NCBI GenBank assembly: GCA_913055655.1
Contig: CAJXKA010000001.1
Coordinates: 434,001 to 498,000 of the forward strand
Direction: 5' to 3'
DNA length: 64,000 nucleotides
DNA from: an uncultured Oceanospirillales bacterium
GTDB taxonomy: Bacteria; Pseudomonadota; Gammaproteobacteria; Xanthomonadales; SZUA-36
Shown piece by piece: positions 43,566 through 52,450 of the stretch. Made by a program: the position numbers and the translations under genes. A model generated the notes under the pieces. That model was not told where the DNA came from, did no database searches, and saw nothing but the letters and a program-made list of their open reading frames with translations. Numbering within the stretch: position 1 is the stretch's first letter; every line of letters starts with the position of its first letter.

Positions 43566-43596
43566 AACAAAAAAGCCGTCCATGGGACGGCCTTTT
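43566..43596 (-). terminator. Terminator of ssrA
   Basis: The stem GCCGTCC / GGACGGC (43575-43581, 43585-43591) with an ATG loop is followed on the minus strand by TTTTTT, just past the tmRNA 3' end. Confidence 0.88.
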
Positions 43597-43603
43597 GTCG
43601 TAG

Positions 43604-43968
43604 TGGTGGAGGCGGCGGGAATCGAACCCGCGTCCGCAAGTGATTCGCCTTTGGCTCTACATGCTTAGTCGATCTATTGATTTAGCTGGCGACTACCCGA
43701 TCGGCGAGGGAAAATCTCCAGCGAGCCTGGATAAGGTTTTAACGGATCCACACCAGGCGTGCTTCACCGCGATCCCGTGTGGGTCGACCCCCGATTTCCG
43801 GCACCCACGGGCAGGCTCCGGGCGGAGGGCACTAAGGCAGGTTTTTAAGCTGCTAGTGCGTAGTTGTCGTCGTTGGCAACTAACAAGTTTGCAATCAGTT
43901 TTACGAGTTGAATGCGGCTCGGCATGCACCTCGGGTTGCACGACCCACGTCGAAGCCAGGTCGCCCCC
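43604..43968 (-). ncRNA. ssrA: tmRNA (ssrA)
   Basis: On the minus strand the RNA starts GGGGGCGACCTGGCTTCGAC and ends with the T-arm GGTTCGATTCCCGC and acceptor CTCCACCA. The tag reading frame lies near 43850: GCC AAC GAC GAC AAC TAC GCA CTA GCA GCT TAA, giving ANDDNYALAA. Length about 365 bases is normal for a one-piece gammaproteobacterial tmRNA. It rescues stalled ribosomes with SmpB, whose gene is at 55.3 kb. Ends are accurate to a few bases. Confidence 0.96.
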
Positions 43969-43988
43969 AAGTCAAACTTTGGACGCGC

Positions 43989-44016
43989 ATTGTAACGGAA
44001 AGTTCCGGTGGATCAA
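43989..44016 (-). promoter_or_regulatory. Promoter of ssrA
   Basis: The minus strand carries TTGATC (44011-44016), a 16-bp spacer and TACAAT (43989-43994). Transcription would start about 14 bases before the mature 5' end, consistent with RNase P trimming. Confidence 0.65.
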
Positions 44017-44055
44017 GCGAATATGGCGCCTCTTTTACGCGCCATGCAGGGGCGG

Positions 44056-45612
44056 TCAGTCGTCGACCGGTACGCCGTGGGCGCGCAGCATGGTGGCCAG
44101 CGGCGCCAGTTTTTCGCGGTAGTTCCGCCAGATGCCGATGGGCGCCTCGGTCCCCTCGGCGCGGTTAATGAGCGCGTTCAGGCGGGCTTCAGTCACATCC
44201 GCGTCGGTGCCGAGGTGGGCCTGGATGCGGGCCACCTGTCCGGCGGGGTCGGCCAGTAATGATTCGTAGTCGACATCCAGGATCCAGCCGGGTACGTTCC
44301 GGCGCCAGTGGCCCATCAGGCCCTGGTAGGCCACGTAGTAGCGCCCGACGTCGGCCAGGCGGTTGCTGAACCCGTGCCCGGAGCGGAAAAGCGTCCGGTA
44401 CAGGGTGTAGCAACTGTCCAGCGGGTGGCGGCGCAGGTGGATGACGCGCGCATTCGGCATGGCCTTGCGGACCAGTCCGAGATACTGGAAGTTCAGCGGT
44501 GAGCAGTCCACGACATTGGATGCCTGGGGCGCCAGGCCGCGCAGGCCGTTCCAGTAGCGTTCGCCCACGCGACGGAAATCGACATCGCCGATGCGCTCGA
44601 TGATCGCACTGCCGCGGTTGTGGGGGCCGATGTTGCCGACCAGGGCGAAAATCAGGGTGTTGATGGGCCCGACGCTGTCGTAGCCGTCCAGCGACGCCAG
44701 AAGCCGGTTGGCCAGCGCGATGCCGATGCGGGGCAGGCCGACCATCAGCACCGGGTTGGCGCCCTCGAGGCCGGGTTCGGCGCGCGCGAAGCGCTCACGG
44801 CTGAAGGTTTCCGCCAGTTGCTCCATGGCCTGTTCGTCGTCGGCGACATCGTAGTCCAGCGCCTCGGCCATCAGCCCGGCGCCGGAGCGCAGGCAGTCGA
44901 ATGCCGTGTCGTACTCGCCCAGGTCCTCCAGTTCCTTGGACAGGGCGTAGTACACCGGCACCCGGGCGGTATCGCCCTTCGGCAGGTTTTCCAGTACGAA
45001 CCCCAGCTGCTGGGCGTGGTGATTGTCGGGCGTCTGCCGACGCAGGGCCGAACGTGATTCCCAGGCGTCGAAGTTTTTCGGGTCCAGGTAAATCGCACGG
45101 TCGTAGAGCTTTTCGGCGTCGGCGGCCTGGCCCAGCACCACGCAGGAATCCGCCGCATCGGCGGCCAGTTTCGACTGGTCCGGCGCCAGTTCACAGGCGC
45201 GGGCCTGGACCCGGAGCGCATCGTTGTAACGCCCCAGGTTCTGGTAGAACTCGGCCACCTTGACCAGCGACGGCACATCATCGCCGACCTGCCGCTCGAT
45301 CAGCCGCACGCAGTCCAGCGCCATGCCCAGCTGGTTGCTGTAGAACAGGCATTCGGCCAGGCGAATCCGCGGCGCCAGGTCGTTGGGGCGCGCCGCCATG
45401 GCCTGCTGGGCGGTCGCCAGCATGCGGTCGAAGTCGCCCTGGGCCTGGTGTACACGGCTGGAGAGCTCCAGCAATTCGTAATTCCCGGGGTTCGTCGATA
45501 GCAGGTGATCACACAGTTCACCGGCCTGGCGCCATTCGCCGGCCCGGATAAACCGTTCAACACGGGCGATCTTGCGGGGCAGGGTGGCGGATGGTGGGGG
45601 CGATGCGGCCAT
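44056..45612 (-). CDS. TPR-sulfotransferase family protein with degenerate PAPS loop
   Basis: 518 residues from ATG 45610-45612; a TTG seven codons earlier is possible. Residues 15-260 hold about six TPR-like helix pairs (RVERFIRAGEWRQAGELCDHLL, YYALSKELEDLGEYDTAFDCL). The C-terminal half is a sulfotransferase fold. The 3'-phosphate motif VIHLRRHPLDSCYTLYRTLF is kept, but the 5'-phosphosulfate loop reads GLPRIGIALANRLL where active enzymes have GLPRSGTTLLERLL. It resembles the intact paralogue at 48.5-50.0 kb along its whole length. It is the last gene of the TonB/sulfotransferase cluster and is possibly a non-catalytic partner. Confidence 0.82.
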   Translation of the reverse strand: MAASPPPSATLPRKIARVERFIRAGEWRQAGELCDHLLSTNPGNYELLELSSRVHQAQGDFDRMLATAQQAMAARPNDLAPRIRLAECLFYSNQLGMALDCVRLIERQVGDDVPSLVKVAEFYQNLGRYNDALRVQARACELAPDQSKLAADAADSCVVLGQAADAEKLYDRAIYLDPKNFDAWESRSALRRQTPDNHHAQQLGFVLENLPKGDTARVPVYYALSKELEDLGEYDTAFDCLRSGAGLMAEALDYDVADDEQAMEQLAETFSRERFARAEPGLEGANPVLMVGLPRIGIALANRLLASLDGYDSVGPINTLIFALVGNIGPHNRGSAIIERIGDVDFRRVGERYWNGLRGLAPQASNVVDCSPLNFQYLGLVRKAMPNARVIHLRRHPLDSCYTLYRTLFRSGHGFSNRLADVGRYYVAYQGLMGHWRRNVPGWILDVDYESLLADPAGQVARIQAHLGTDADVTEARLNALINRAEGTEAPIGIWRNYREKLAPLATMLRAHGVPVDD

Positions 45613-45688
45613 TTCGGGAGTGTCGATCAGCAAATGCGAAGGGGCGTATTGTACGGGAACGACCCTCCCTGTCGTAGCCGCCGGGACG

Positions 45689-46843
45689 TCAGTCGCCGGA
45701 CGCCAGGTCGCGTTGTTTTGCCGGCCACCAGATCGTCAGCAGCGAGGCGACCAGGGCCAGGGCTGATACCCAGATCACCAACGCATACCGGCTCTCGCCC
45801 AGCAGGATCGCGATCAGCACCGGGCCACTGGCCAGCCCCATTTTCGAAGCGAAGCCCGCCATCGCCGCCATCTGGCCATGCGTGTCGAACCGGGACGCCA
45901 GCCCCAGCAGGTAGCTGATCGTGAACGCCCAGGTCACGCCAATCGCCATGTTCGAGGCAATCCAGATCGCCGGCACACTACTGAACAGCAGCGCCCAGGT
46001 GCCCAGCGCCGTGATCCCGATACCCAGCAACAGCGGGCGGCGGTAGCCGAGGCGGTCTGAGACGGCAATGACGAGCCCGGCGCCGGCCAGGCCAACCCAG
46101 GCGGAAGCGCCCAGCGTGGTCGCGATAAAGCCCTGGGCCAGGTCGTAATACCGGCCCAGGCCAATGATGAAGGCGTACAGCCCCATGTTGGCGCCCTGGA
46201 ACAGGAAGATGGCCAGCAGGGTCAGCACCAACGGCAGCGACCAGGCTTCCCGCCGGGTCAGTGGTGGTGGCGGGCGGTCGGCAACGGCGTAGTCCGGCAG
46301 CCAGGGCAGCATGGCGGCAGTCACCACGCTGAAGGCCACCAGCGACAGGAACAGGACCGAGGTGCCGAACTGGGGCACCAGCCCGGGAATCAGCATGACG
46401 CCCAGGCCACCCAGGCCAAACTGTACGAACAACAGGACACCGAAGGTCCGGTCGGGCTGTTCGGTGCGTGCGATCACTGAGAACGCGGTCCCCACCAGCA
46501 TGCCGCCCACCAGGCCGTGGACAAAACGCAGGGCCGTCAGCGCCGTGGGCTGGCTGACGCCGATGGACAGCAGGTCCAGTGCAATCAGCGCGGCGAGGAA
46601 TCCGGCCGCGGCCAGTCGCCAGTTCAGCCGTCGTACCAGGAAGACAATCGCCAGCGCGCCGAACGCCGCGCCATACATATTCGCGGACCCGACGGCGCCC
46701 GCCTGCTGGTTGCTGAACCCCAGGGCTTCGATCAGGCCCTCGACAATCGCGGGCATGATGTTGACGTAGAAAAGACCGGCGGTCGCCAGGAAGGCGAGGC
46801 CCGTACGTGATATCATGCTGTTTCTGGAAAGTTTCTTTATCAT
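45689..46843 (-). CDS. Major facilitator superfamily transporter
   Basis: 384 residues with 11-12 hydrophobic helices (GLAFLATAGLFYVNIMPAIVEGL; ALDLLSIGVSQPTALTALRFVHGLVGG; AWVGLAGAGLVIAVSDRLGYRRPLLLG). There is no substrate-specific motif. It is eighteen bases after the serine hydrolase stop. ATG 46843 is used; ATG 46819 is an alternative. A Fur-box-like sequence covers this start, so expression may respond to iron. It is likely the inner-membrane import or export step of the cluster. Confidence 0.85.
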   Translation of the reverse strand: MIKKLSRNSMISRTGLAFLATAGLFYVNIMPAIVEGLIEALGFSNQQAGAVGSANMYGAAFGALAIVFLVRRLNWRLAAAGFLAALIALDLLSIGVSQPTALTALRFVHGLVGGMLVGTAFSVIARTEQPDRTFGVLLFVQFGLGGLGVMLIPGLVPQFGTSVLFLSLVAFSVVTAAMLPWLPDYAVADRPPPPLTRREAWSLPLVLTLLAIFLFQGANMGLYAFIIGLGRYYDLAQGFIATTLGASAWVGLAGAGLVIAVSDRLGYRRPLLLGIGITALGTWALLFSSVPAIWIASNMAIGVTWAFTISYLLGLASRFDTHGQMAAMAGFASKMGLASGPVLIAILLGESRYALVIWVSALALVASLLTIWWPAKQRDLASGD

Positions 46844-46859
46844 AATGATTATTAATCTT
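46841..46859 (-). promoter_or_regulatory. Fur-box-like site at the MFS start
   Basis: On the plus strand CATAATGATTATTAATCTT matches the 19-base Fur consensus at 13 positions, including an uninterrupted ATAATGAT. It is a rare A+T island here. It lies in the 18-base gap and overlaps the MFS start codon, where a bound repressor would block an internal promoter or the transcript. Confidence 0.5.
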
Positions 46860-46861
46860 TA

Positions 46862-48538
46862 TTAATGGCAAATTGGCCTGATTTTATGGGCCTGTCGAAT
46901 CGCGTCCCGCCACGGCTGGTGCTCGCCGTCGGTGAAACGGTAATAGGTCATGCCGTTCGGCAGCAGGGCCCAGATGATGCCGCCGTAACCGGTCATGAAC
47001 GGGATCCAGGCCGGGGATTTGCAGCCCAGCACCGGGCCGGCGTCAAACCCCCACCAGCCCAGCCGGTAGCGCTCGCCGCCGGGCCACTCCAGTGATGGTT
47101 TAATATTCCGGAATAAAACTTCGTCATAAGTGTTCTCCGGAAAGATATTCTGATCGCCAAGCAGTGCCGGGAGCGCCTGGCCCAGGCGGGCGACATCGTC
47201 GGACTGGTACAGCAGTCCATAGGCGACGAAAGGCTGCCGGTCCTGATCATGGGTGCGCTCGGTGTAGGCCAGCATCGGGCCGGGTTCCAGCGTGGACAGT
47301 ATCCTGTCGAACAGGACGTCGTTAAACAGGTCGGCAGCGGGGCCATTGCGCGCCACCAGGAAACGCGCCAGTGCCACGCCGAGCAGGTAGTGGTCACTGG
47401 AGTGATACACGGCCACCGTGCCGGGTTCGGCCTGCCGCGGCCAGGCGGTGCAGGCGATGCGCGTGCGCGTGGCATTGTCCGGTGTGATGAACAGCGTCGA
47501 GGAGGCCTCGTCAAACTCGTCGACCTGCGGCAAACGGCTGGCGAAGTTGCCGCTGCTCATGTCCAGCAACTGTTCCAGCGTGACGTCGTCCCAGCGGCCA
47601 TCGTCCAGGCGGCACCCGGGCACCCACTGCGCCACCGTGGCGGTGGCCAGTTCCGGGAAACGTCGTAACAGGTGCAGATAGCCCAGCCCGGCGAACAGGC
47701 TCTTGGCGGTGGAATAGGATGGCAGCACCCGCGCGTCGCAGTAGGGGTGTGGGCCGTGGGCGGTGTCACAGCCGCCGCGGTAATGCACGCCATCGATCAC
47801 CAGCCCGAAAACGGTCAGGTCGTCGCGACTGGCCGGTGCCAGGGCGGCCGGGTCGACTTCGGGCCAGTGTTCCGCCAGGGCGGTGACGGGGCGCACCGGC
47901 AGCCGCCGGCCCACCTCTTCCCGGTAGGCGTTCACAACATTCTGCCGCCCCGGCACCGTGCCGGGCAACCATTCCACCTGCGCGCGCCCGGCCAGCTCAA
48001 ATTTCAGGTAGGCGCAGGTTTGAGCGCTGACCTGCCAGGTCATTTCCGCCCGGCCACCGCCCGCAGGCAGGTCGACCGTGGCCAGGCCGTCATGAACGCA
48101 GTTCTGCAGCGACTCTTTCAGGGTGAAGGGAAAGCCCAGGCGGACGATGCCGGGTTGGTCCACCGGCGTCCAGACCCGGCCCGGGCCGGCGATGAATTCC
48201 CATAACGGGTGCTCACCGGCCTGCGGCAGGCGTTCGACGGGGATTGCGTCATCGTTGTCGCTGATCCAGTGGATGCGAAACGACGGCAGCCGGGTGAGGT
48301 CCAGCGCCGGGTCACTGGCGATCCCGAACGAATCGACATGCAGCGCCAGCGCGCCGGTCACGAGCGTGTCGGCAGCGTCGCTGAAGCGCAGCTCGCCCTC
48401 GATCGGGCGGGCGGCGGGCGGATCGGTGCGCGTGGGCGCAAAATGCGAAGTGGGCAGGGGCCCAGGTGAAGCGTCCGGCGGCCCAGCCCACAAAGCGTGC
48501 GTGGCGGCCAGGCCGGCCAGCAGGAGCGCCGGCTTCAT
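46862..48538 (-). CDS. Secreted serine hydrolase (beta-lactamase/esterase fold)
   Basis: 558 residues, signal peptide ALLLAGLAATHALWA. The C-terminal 330 residues are a beta-lactamase-like domain: SYSTAKS (SxxK) near 277 and YHSSDHYLLG (YxS type) near 380, with LEQLLDMSSGNF between. The first 200 residues form a beta-rich region (AEMTWQVSAQTCAYLKF). It overlaps the preceding sulfotransferase by ATGA. Such proteins are esterases, amidases or peptidases more often than true beta-lactamases. It could trim the compound brought in by the receptor. Confidence 0.82.
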   Translation of the reverse strand: MKPALLLAGLAATHALWAGPPDASPGPLPTSHFAPTRTDPPAARPIEGELRFSDAADTLVTGALALHVDSFGIASDPALDLTRLPSFRIHWISDNDDAIPVERLPQAGEHPLWEFIAGPGRVWTPVDQPGIVRLGFPFTLKESLQNCVHDGLATVDLPAGGGRAEMTWQVSAQTCAYLKFELAGRAQVEWLPGTVPGRQNVVNAYREEVGRRLPVRPVTALAEHWPEVDPAALAPASRDDLTVFGLVIDGVHYRGGCDTAHGPHPYCDARVLPSYSTAKSLFAGLGYLHLLRRFPELATATVAQWVPGCRLDDGRWDDVTLEQLLDMSSGNFASRLPQVDEFDEASSTLFITPDNATRTRIACTAWPRQAEPGTVAVYHSSDHYLLGVALARFLVARNGPAADLFNDVLFDRILSTLEPGPMLAYTERTHDQDRQPFVAYGLLYQSDDVARLGQALPALLGDQNIFPENTYDEVLFRNIKPSLEWPGGERYRLGWWGFDAGPVLGCKSPAWIPFMTGYGGIIWALLPNGMTYYRFTDGEHQPWRDAIRQAHKIRPICH

Positions 48539-50013
48539 CCGAGCGGTACGCCGTGCTGGCGCAGGCGCTCGGCCAGTGGCGCCAGGTATCGTTCATAGCG
48601 GCGCCAGCGGTTCACCGAGTCGGTGTACACCGGCTGGCGCACCTGGGCGGCGCTGGCGGTGGCCACCGGGGCTGACTGGCGGTGGAACTGCAGGCAGTTG
48701 TCGTCCCACGCCAGGCCCACCCAGTCGAGTATCCGGCGCAATTGCGGTTCGGTATCGGTGACCAGGGCCTCGTAATCGACGTCAATAAAGCCCTCAGGCA
48801 ACACCTCGCGCCAGTGCCCCAGCAGGCGGTGGTAGGCCAGGTAGTAACGACCGATGTCCTGGAAGCGGTAGCTGAAGGGGTAACCCATGCGGAACAGCGT
48901 CTTGTACATGGCGAAGCAGGCGTCGACAGGGTGCCGGCGCAGGTGGATGACCCGGGCGCCGGGCAGGGCGCGGTGGATCAGCCCCATGTACAGGAAATTC
49001 AGCGGCGTCTTGTCGACCAGGAAGTCGCCGTCCAGGCCGTAGCCGCGGCTGGCGCGCTGGTAGGTGGCGCCCAGCCGGTGAACATCAACCTCGGCGGCGC
49101 GCGCGAGCAGCTCGTCCCGTCCGCGGTGGGCGCCAACACCCTGCATCAGTGCGAACAGCAGGGTGTTGGTCTCGCCCAGGCTCGCCACCTGCGGATGGGC
49201 CGTCAGCATGCGCTCCAGCAGCGTGGTGCCGGTGCGTGGCAGTCCGAGGATAAAAATCGGCCCGGGCGCATCGTCCCCGGGGGCAGTGCGCCGCAGCCAG
49301 TCGGGGTCGAATGCGGCCTCGATGCGGGCCATGACCTGTTCGTCCGTGGCCACGTCGTATGCCAGGCGCGCGCGCCGGGCCTCGGCGCCCTCGCGATAAT
49401 GGCCGAATGCCCGATCGTATTCGCCCAGGTCTTCCAGTTCCTTGCCCAGCGCGTAATGCACCGGTGCACGGCCGGCGGCCCCGGTCGGCAGGGTCTCGAG
49501 CACGGCTGTTAACTCGCTGACATGGTTGCGATCTGCCGTCTGCCGGCGAAGCGTGGAACGGTTCTGCAGCGCATCGTAATCGCCGGGGTCACGCTGGATC
49601 ACGCGTTCGTAAAGGCGCTCGGCATCCTCCATGCGGCCCAGTGCCACGGCGGTGGCCGCGGCGGCGTAATCGATGGCCGGGTCGTCCGGGCGCAATGCCC
49701 GCAGGCGCTGGTGGCAGCGGTCGGCGGCTTCGTGCCGGCCGCAGTGCACGTGGAACTCGGCCACGCGGCGCAGCAGGTCGATGTCATCACCCGCCCGCAG
49801 CTCGGCCGCCTCGGCCGTCTGCAGGGCCTCGGCCACCTGGCCGCAATAGAGCTGGCATTCCGCCAGGCGGAGCAGGGCGTCGCCGTCATCCGGCCTCGCA
49901 GCCGCGGCCTTTCCGGCCGCCGCGAGGTCGCGGTCGAAATCAACGGTATCGGCTGTCGGGGAAGTGGGCAAAGTGTTGCGCTTCGGTGCGTGGGCCAGTG
50001 GCGACTCTATCAC
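48535..50013 (-). CDS. TPR-sulfotransferase with intact PAPS-binding motifs
   Basis: 492 residues if translation starts at GTG 50011-50013; the true start is uncertain. An upstream in-frame TTG would run through the terminator of the receptor gene, and GTG 49942-49944 is also possible. TPR-like pairs occupy the first half (LLRLAECQLYCGQVAEALQTAE; ALGKELEDLGEYDRAFGHYREG). The sulfotransferase domain has FILGLPRTGTTLLERML, LVDKTPLNFLYMGLIHRALP and VIHLRRHPVDACFAMYKTLF, all in canonical form. It would transfer sulfate from PAPS to an alcohol or amine; substrate unknown. Confidence 0.85.
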   Translation of the reverse strand: MIESPLAHAPKRNTLPTSPTADTVDFDRDLAAAGKAAAARPDDGDALLRLAECQLYCGQVAEALQTAEAAELRAGDDIDLLRRVAEFHVHCGRHEAADRCHQRLRALRPDDPAIDYAAAATAVALGRMEDAERLYERVIQRDPGDYDALQNRSTLRRQTADRNHVSELTAVLETLPTGAAGRAPVHYALGKELEDLGEYDRAFGHYREGAEARRARLAYDVATDEQVMARIEAAFDPDWLRRTAPGDDAPGPIFILGLPRTGTTLLERMLTAHPQVASLGETNTLLFALMQGVGAHRGRDELLARAAEVDVHRLGATYQRASRGYGLDGDFLVDKTPLNFLYMGLIHRALPGARVIHLRRHPVDACFAMYKTLFRMGYPFSYRFQDIGRYYLAYHRLLGHWREVLPEGFIDVDYEALVTDTEPQLRRILDWVGLAWDDNCLQFHRQSAPVATASAAQVRQPVYTDSVNRWRRYERYLAPLAERLRQHGVPLG

Positions 50014-50015
50014 CG

Positions 50016-50062
50016 GAAAAGAAGCGGGCACAGGCGCTGGGGGGAGTGACGCCCGTGCCCGC
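50016..50062 (-). terminator. Terminator between the TonB receptor and the sulfotransferase
   Basis: A 13-bp stem (GCGGGCACGGGCG / CGCCTGTGCCCGC, one G-U pair, 13-base loop) is followed by TTCTTTTCC on the minus strand, 20 bases after the receptor stop. It ends just before the likely GTG start of the next gene, so it would reduce expression of the distal genes. Confidence 0.8.
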
Positions 50063-50083
50063 CGGAGGTTCCGTGACGACTGC

Positions 50084-52450
50084 TCAGAAGTCGTAAACCA
50101 CGGATACACCAATCGTGCGCGGCCTTGCGATTACGTTCTTGGCCCCGCTGCCGTAGTAGTTCTGGGCCGGGTCGGTGCCCATGTAGTTCTCGGTAAAGAC
50201 ACCGGACACCGCTTCCTCGTTGAACAGGTTCTTGGCGAACACGCCAATCGACCATTCTTCGCTCAACGCCAGGGTGGAGTTGAAGTCGAACAGGGCAAAG
50301 CTGTCGAGTTTCGCGGAGAAGTTCGCGCTGGTGTCACTGATGTGGTTCTTCATGTCGTCCTGCCAGTAGGCCGACAGGCGGTTGTTCCAGTCCCAGCCAT
50401 TGCCCAGCGTGAAGGTGTTTTCGACCATCACGTTCAGGGTGTGCTCGGACAGGCCCGGCAGCTCGGCGCCTTTTTCGCCCGCCACGTAGGCATCGTCGGC
50501 GGACAGGAAGGTCTCGTCCAGTTCACCCTGGTTGAATGAGTAGCCGATGCTGGCATGCCAGCCGCCGCCAAAAACACGGTCGTATTCGAATTCCAGGCCC
50601 TGGGTGTGCGCATCACCGCCGTTCTGGGCGGCGTAAAAGCCCCAGTTGGTGGTGGCCGTATTCAGCTGGATGTCCATCCAGTCGACGTAGTACAGCGACA
50701 CGTTCCAGAACGAACGCGCGTCGCCGCCTTTCAGGCCGATCTCGTAGTTGGTGGTCATGTCCGGGTCGTAGACCTGCCAGGCCGGGTCCTCGGCGAACGT
50801 GCCGGACAGCGGCACCGCGTTGGCGCCGCCGCGCCGGTAGCCTTCCGACACCGTGCCGTAGAGCATCATGTCGTCGTCCAGGTCCCAGGAGGCGTTGAAC
50901 TTGAACAGGGTGTCGGAATCGTCGCCCTCGAACGTGACCTCGTCGTCGATGGCGAACGAGGTGTAAAGGCCGACGCCCATGAAGGTGTCGTTGCTGTACT
51001 TGAGGTCGAAGCTGCGGAAGCCGCCGGTCAGACGGAAGGTGTCGGTCACGTTCCAGGTCAGCTCGCCGAAGACGGCCGTGTCCTCGAAGTTCTCGTCGCG
51101 CTCGTAGCGGAAGTCGTTGTCGTTCACCACGCAGCAGTCCCAGGCCGCCTGGGTCCATCGGTAGAAGCCACGCAGGTAGCTGTACTGGCTGGAAAAGTTG
51201 TCCTGGTCGCGGTAGAACGCGCCGGCGATCCAGTCCAGTGCGCCATCGGTGTTGGAGACCAGGCGCAGTTCCTGCACGAAGGCTTCATCGCCGTAGGCGC
51301 GGACCGCCGAGGCCATCGGCCGCGGGTAGTTGTAGTAGAACGAGGCCAGCCAGCCGCTCTGGGCGTAGAAACCGGTGTTCTCGCTGTTGCTGTCGCCGGA
51401 GTGGTCGTAGGTGGACGTGCTGCTGGTCAGGGTCGCGAAACCGAAATCGATGTTCATTTCCAGGGCCATGGCGTCGACCTCGCGGTACGACGGTTCGCGC
51501 TGCACGGAGCCGTTTTCGTAACGGTCGTAGCGGTCGCCCCAGCCGTCCACGCCGTCGGTGGGCTGCATGCGCCCGCCGATGTCGTCCTCCTGCCAGGAGT
51601 AGGTCAGTTGCGCGTCAAACGTGTCGTTGGGCTGCCACAGCGCCGAGACCCGCGCGTAGCTGATGTCGACCGTGTCGGCGTCTTCCACGTGCTCGTAAAC
51701 CGCTTCGGAGTCGAGCACGCCGTTGGGCGCCAGCGGCAGGCCCTCCTGGTCGAGTACGTAGACATTCGGCAGGTCGATGACGCCGGCGTAGTCGATCTTG
51801 CCGACCAGTGCGCGAACCGCGAAGTCCTCGCCCAGCGGGATATTGATCACCGCGTCGGCGTCCCAGTTATGGCCGCTGGAGCCGGATGTGGTGCTGACCG
51901 AGCCCTCGAATCGCGCGCCGCCTTCACCCAGCACCGGGCGCCGGGTCATGTAGCGCACGGTACCGCCCAGTGAGCCGGAGCCGTACAGCGTGCCCTGCGG
52001 GCCGCGCAGCACTTCCACGCGGTCCAGGTCTTTCAGCACCATGTTGGCGTACAGCGGGGTGTCGTTGATGTACGTGGACACCGGCGGCACGGCGGACAGG
52101 CGCACGTCCATGTTGATATTGCTGTCAATGGCCAGGCCGCGGATGCGGATGGCGTTGACGGCGCCGGCATTGCGGGCGCCGTAGTCGACCACGGAGGCGC
52201 CGGCGACGCCACGAAGCAGCTCGCCGGTGCTCAGGATCTTGCCTTTCTCGATGAATTCGCCGCCAACGGCCGAGATGTTGTACGGGATCTCGGCAATCGT
52301 GGTCTCACGACGGGTGGCGGTGACCACCACTTCTTCCAGGGTGCTGGCCTCCTCATCCTGGGCCAGGGCCGGCAGGCTCAATGTGCCGATCAGCGCAGCG
52401 GAGATGGCAGCGGAAAGCGTGGCGCGTGTGGGCATGTGTTCACGGGTCAT
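50084..52450 (-). CDS. TonB-dependent outer-membrane receptor
   Basis: 788 residues. Signal peptide AALIGTLSLPALA, a TonB-box-like region EEVVVTATRRE, a plug (NAIRIRGLAIDSNINMDVRL, EVLRGPQGTLYGSGSLGGTVRYMT) and a 22-strand barrel with many Trp/Tyr strands ending VSVVYDF. The terminal Phe is a normal barrel signal. The architecture is the FecA/Fiu-like 'iron complex' group used broadly in marine bacteria for siderophores, vitamins or small organics. It is translationally coupled (ATGA) to the nitrilase gene and sits in front of two sulfotransferases. Confidence 0.93.
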   Translation of the reverse strand: MTREHMPTRATLSAAISAALIGTLSLPALAQDEEASTLEEVVVTATRRETTIAEIPYNISAVGGEFIEKGKILSTGELLRGVAGASVVDYGARNAGAVNAIRIRGLAIDSNINMDVRLSAVPPVSTYINDTPLYANMVLKDLDRVEVLRGPQGTLYGSGSLGGTVRYMTRRPVLGEGGARFEGSVSTTSGSSGHNWDADAVINIPLGEDFAVRALVGKIDYAGVIDLPNVYVLDQEGLPLAPNGVLDSEAVYEHVEDADTVDISYARVSALWQPNDTFDAQLTYSWQEDDIGGRMQPTDGVDGWGDRYDRYENGSVQREPSYREVDAMALEMNIDFGFATLTSSTSTYDHSGDSNSENTGFYAQSGWLASFYYNYPRPMASAVRAYGDEAFVQELRLVSNTDGALDWIAGAFYRDQDNFSSQYSYLRGFYRWTQAAWDCCVVNDNDFRYERDENFEDTAVFGELTWNVTDTFRLTGGFRSFDLKYSNDTFMGVGLYTSFAIDDEVTFEGDDSDTLFKFNASWDLDDDMMLYGTVSEGYRRGGANAVPLSGTFAEDPAWQVYDPDMTTNYEIGLKGGDARSFWNVSLYYVDWMDIQLNTATTNWGFYAAQNGGDAHTQGLEFEYDRVFGGGWHASIGYSFNQGELDETFLSADDAYVAGEKGAELPGLSEHTLNVMVENTFTLGNGWDWNNRLSAYWQDDMKNHISDTSANFSAKLDSFALFDFNSTLALSEEWSIGVFAKNLFNEEAVSGVFTENYMGTDPAQNYYGSGAKNVIARPRTIGVSVVYDF

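Noticed and set aside
43604-43680. tRNA gene suggested by GGTTCGATTCCCGC and an acceptor CCA
   Set aside because: This is the tRNA-like 3' part of tmRNA; the tag frame and 5' end are present upstream.
46862-48538. Antibiotic-resistance beta-lactamase
   Set aside because: The SxxK fold is shared by many esterases and peptidases. The long N-terminal domain and cluster context argue against a resistance gene.
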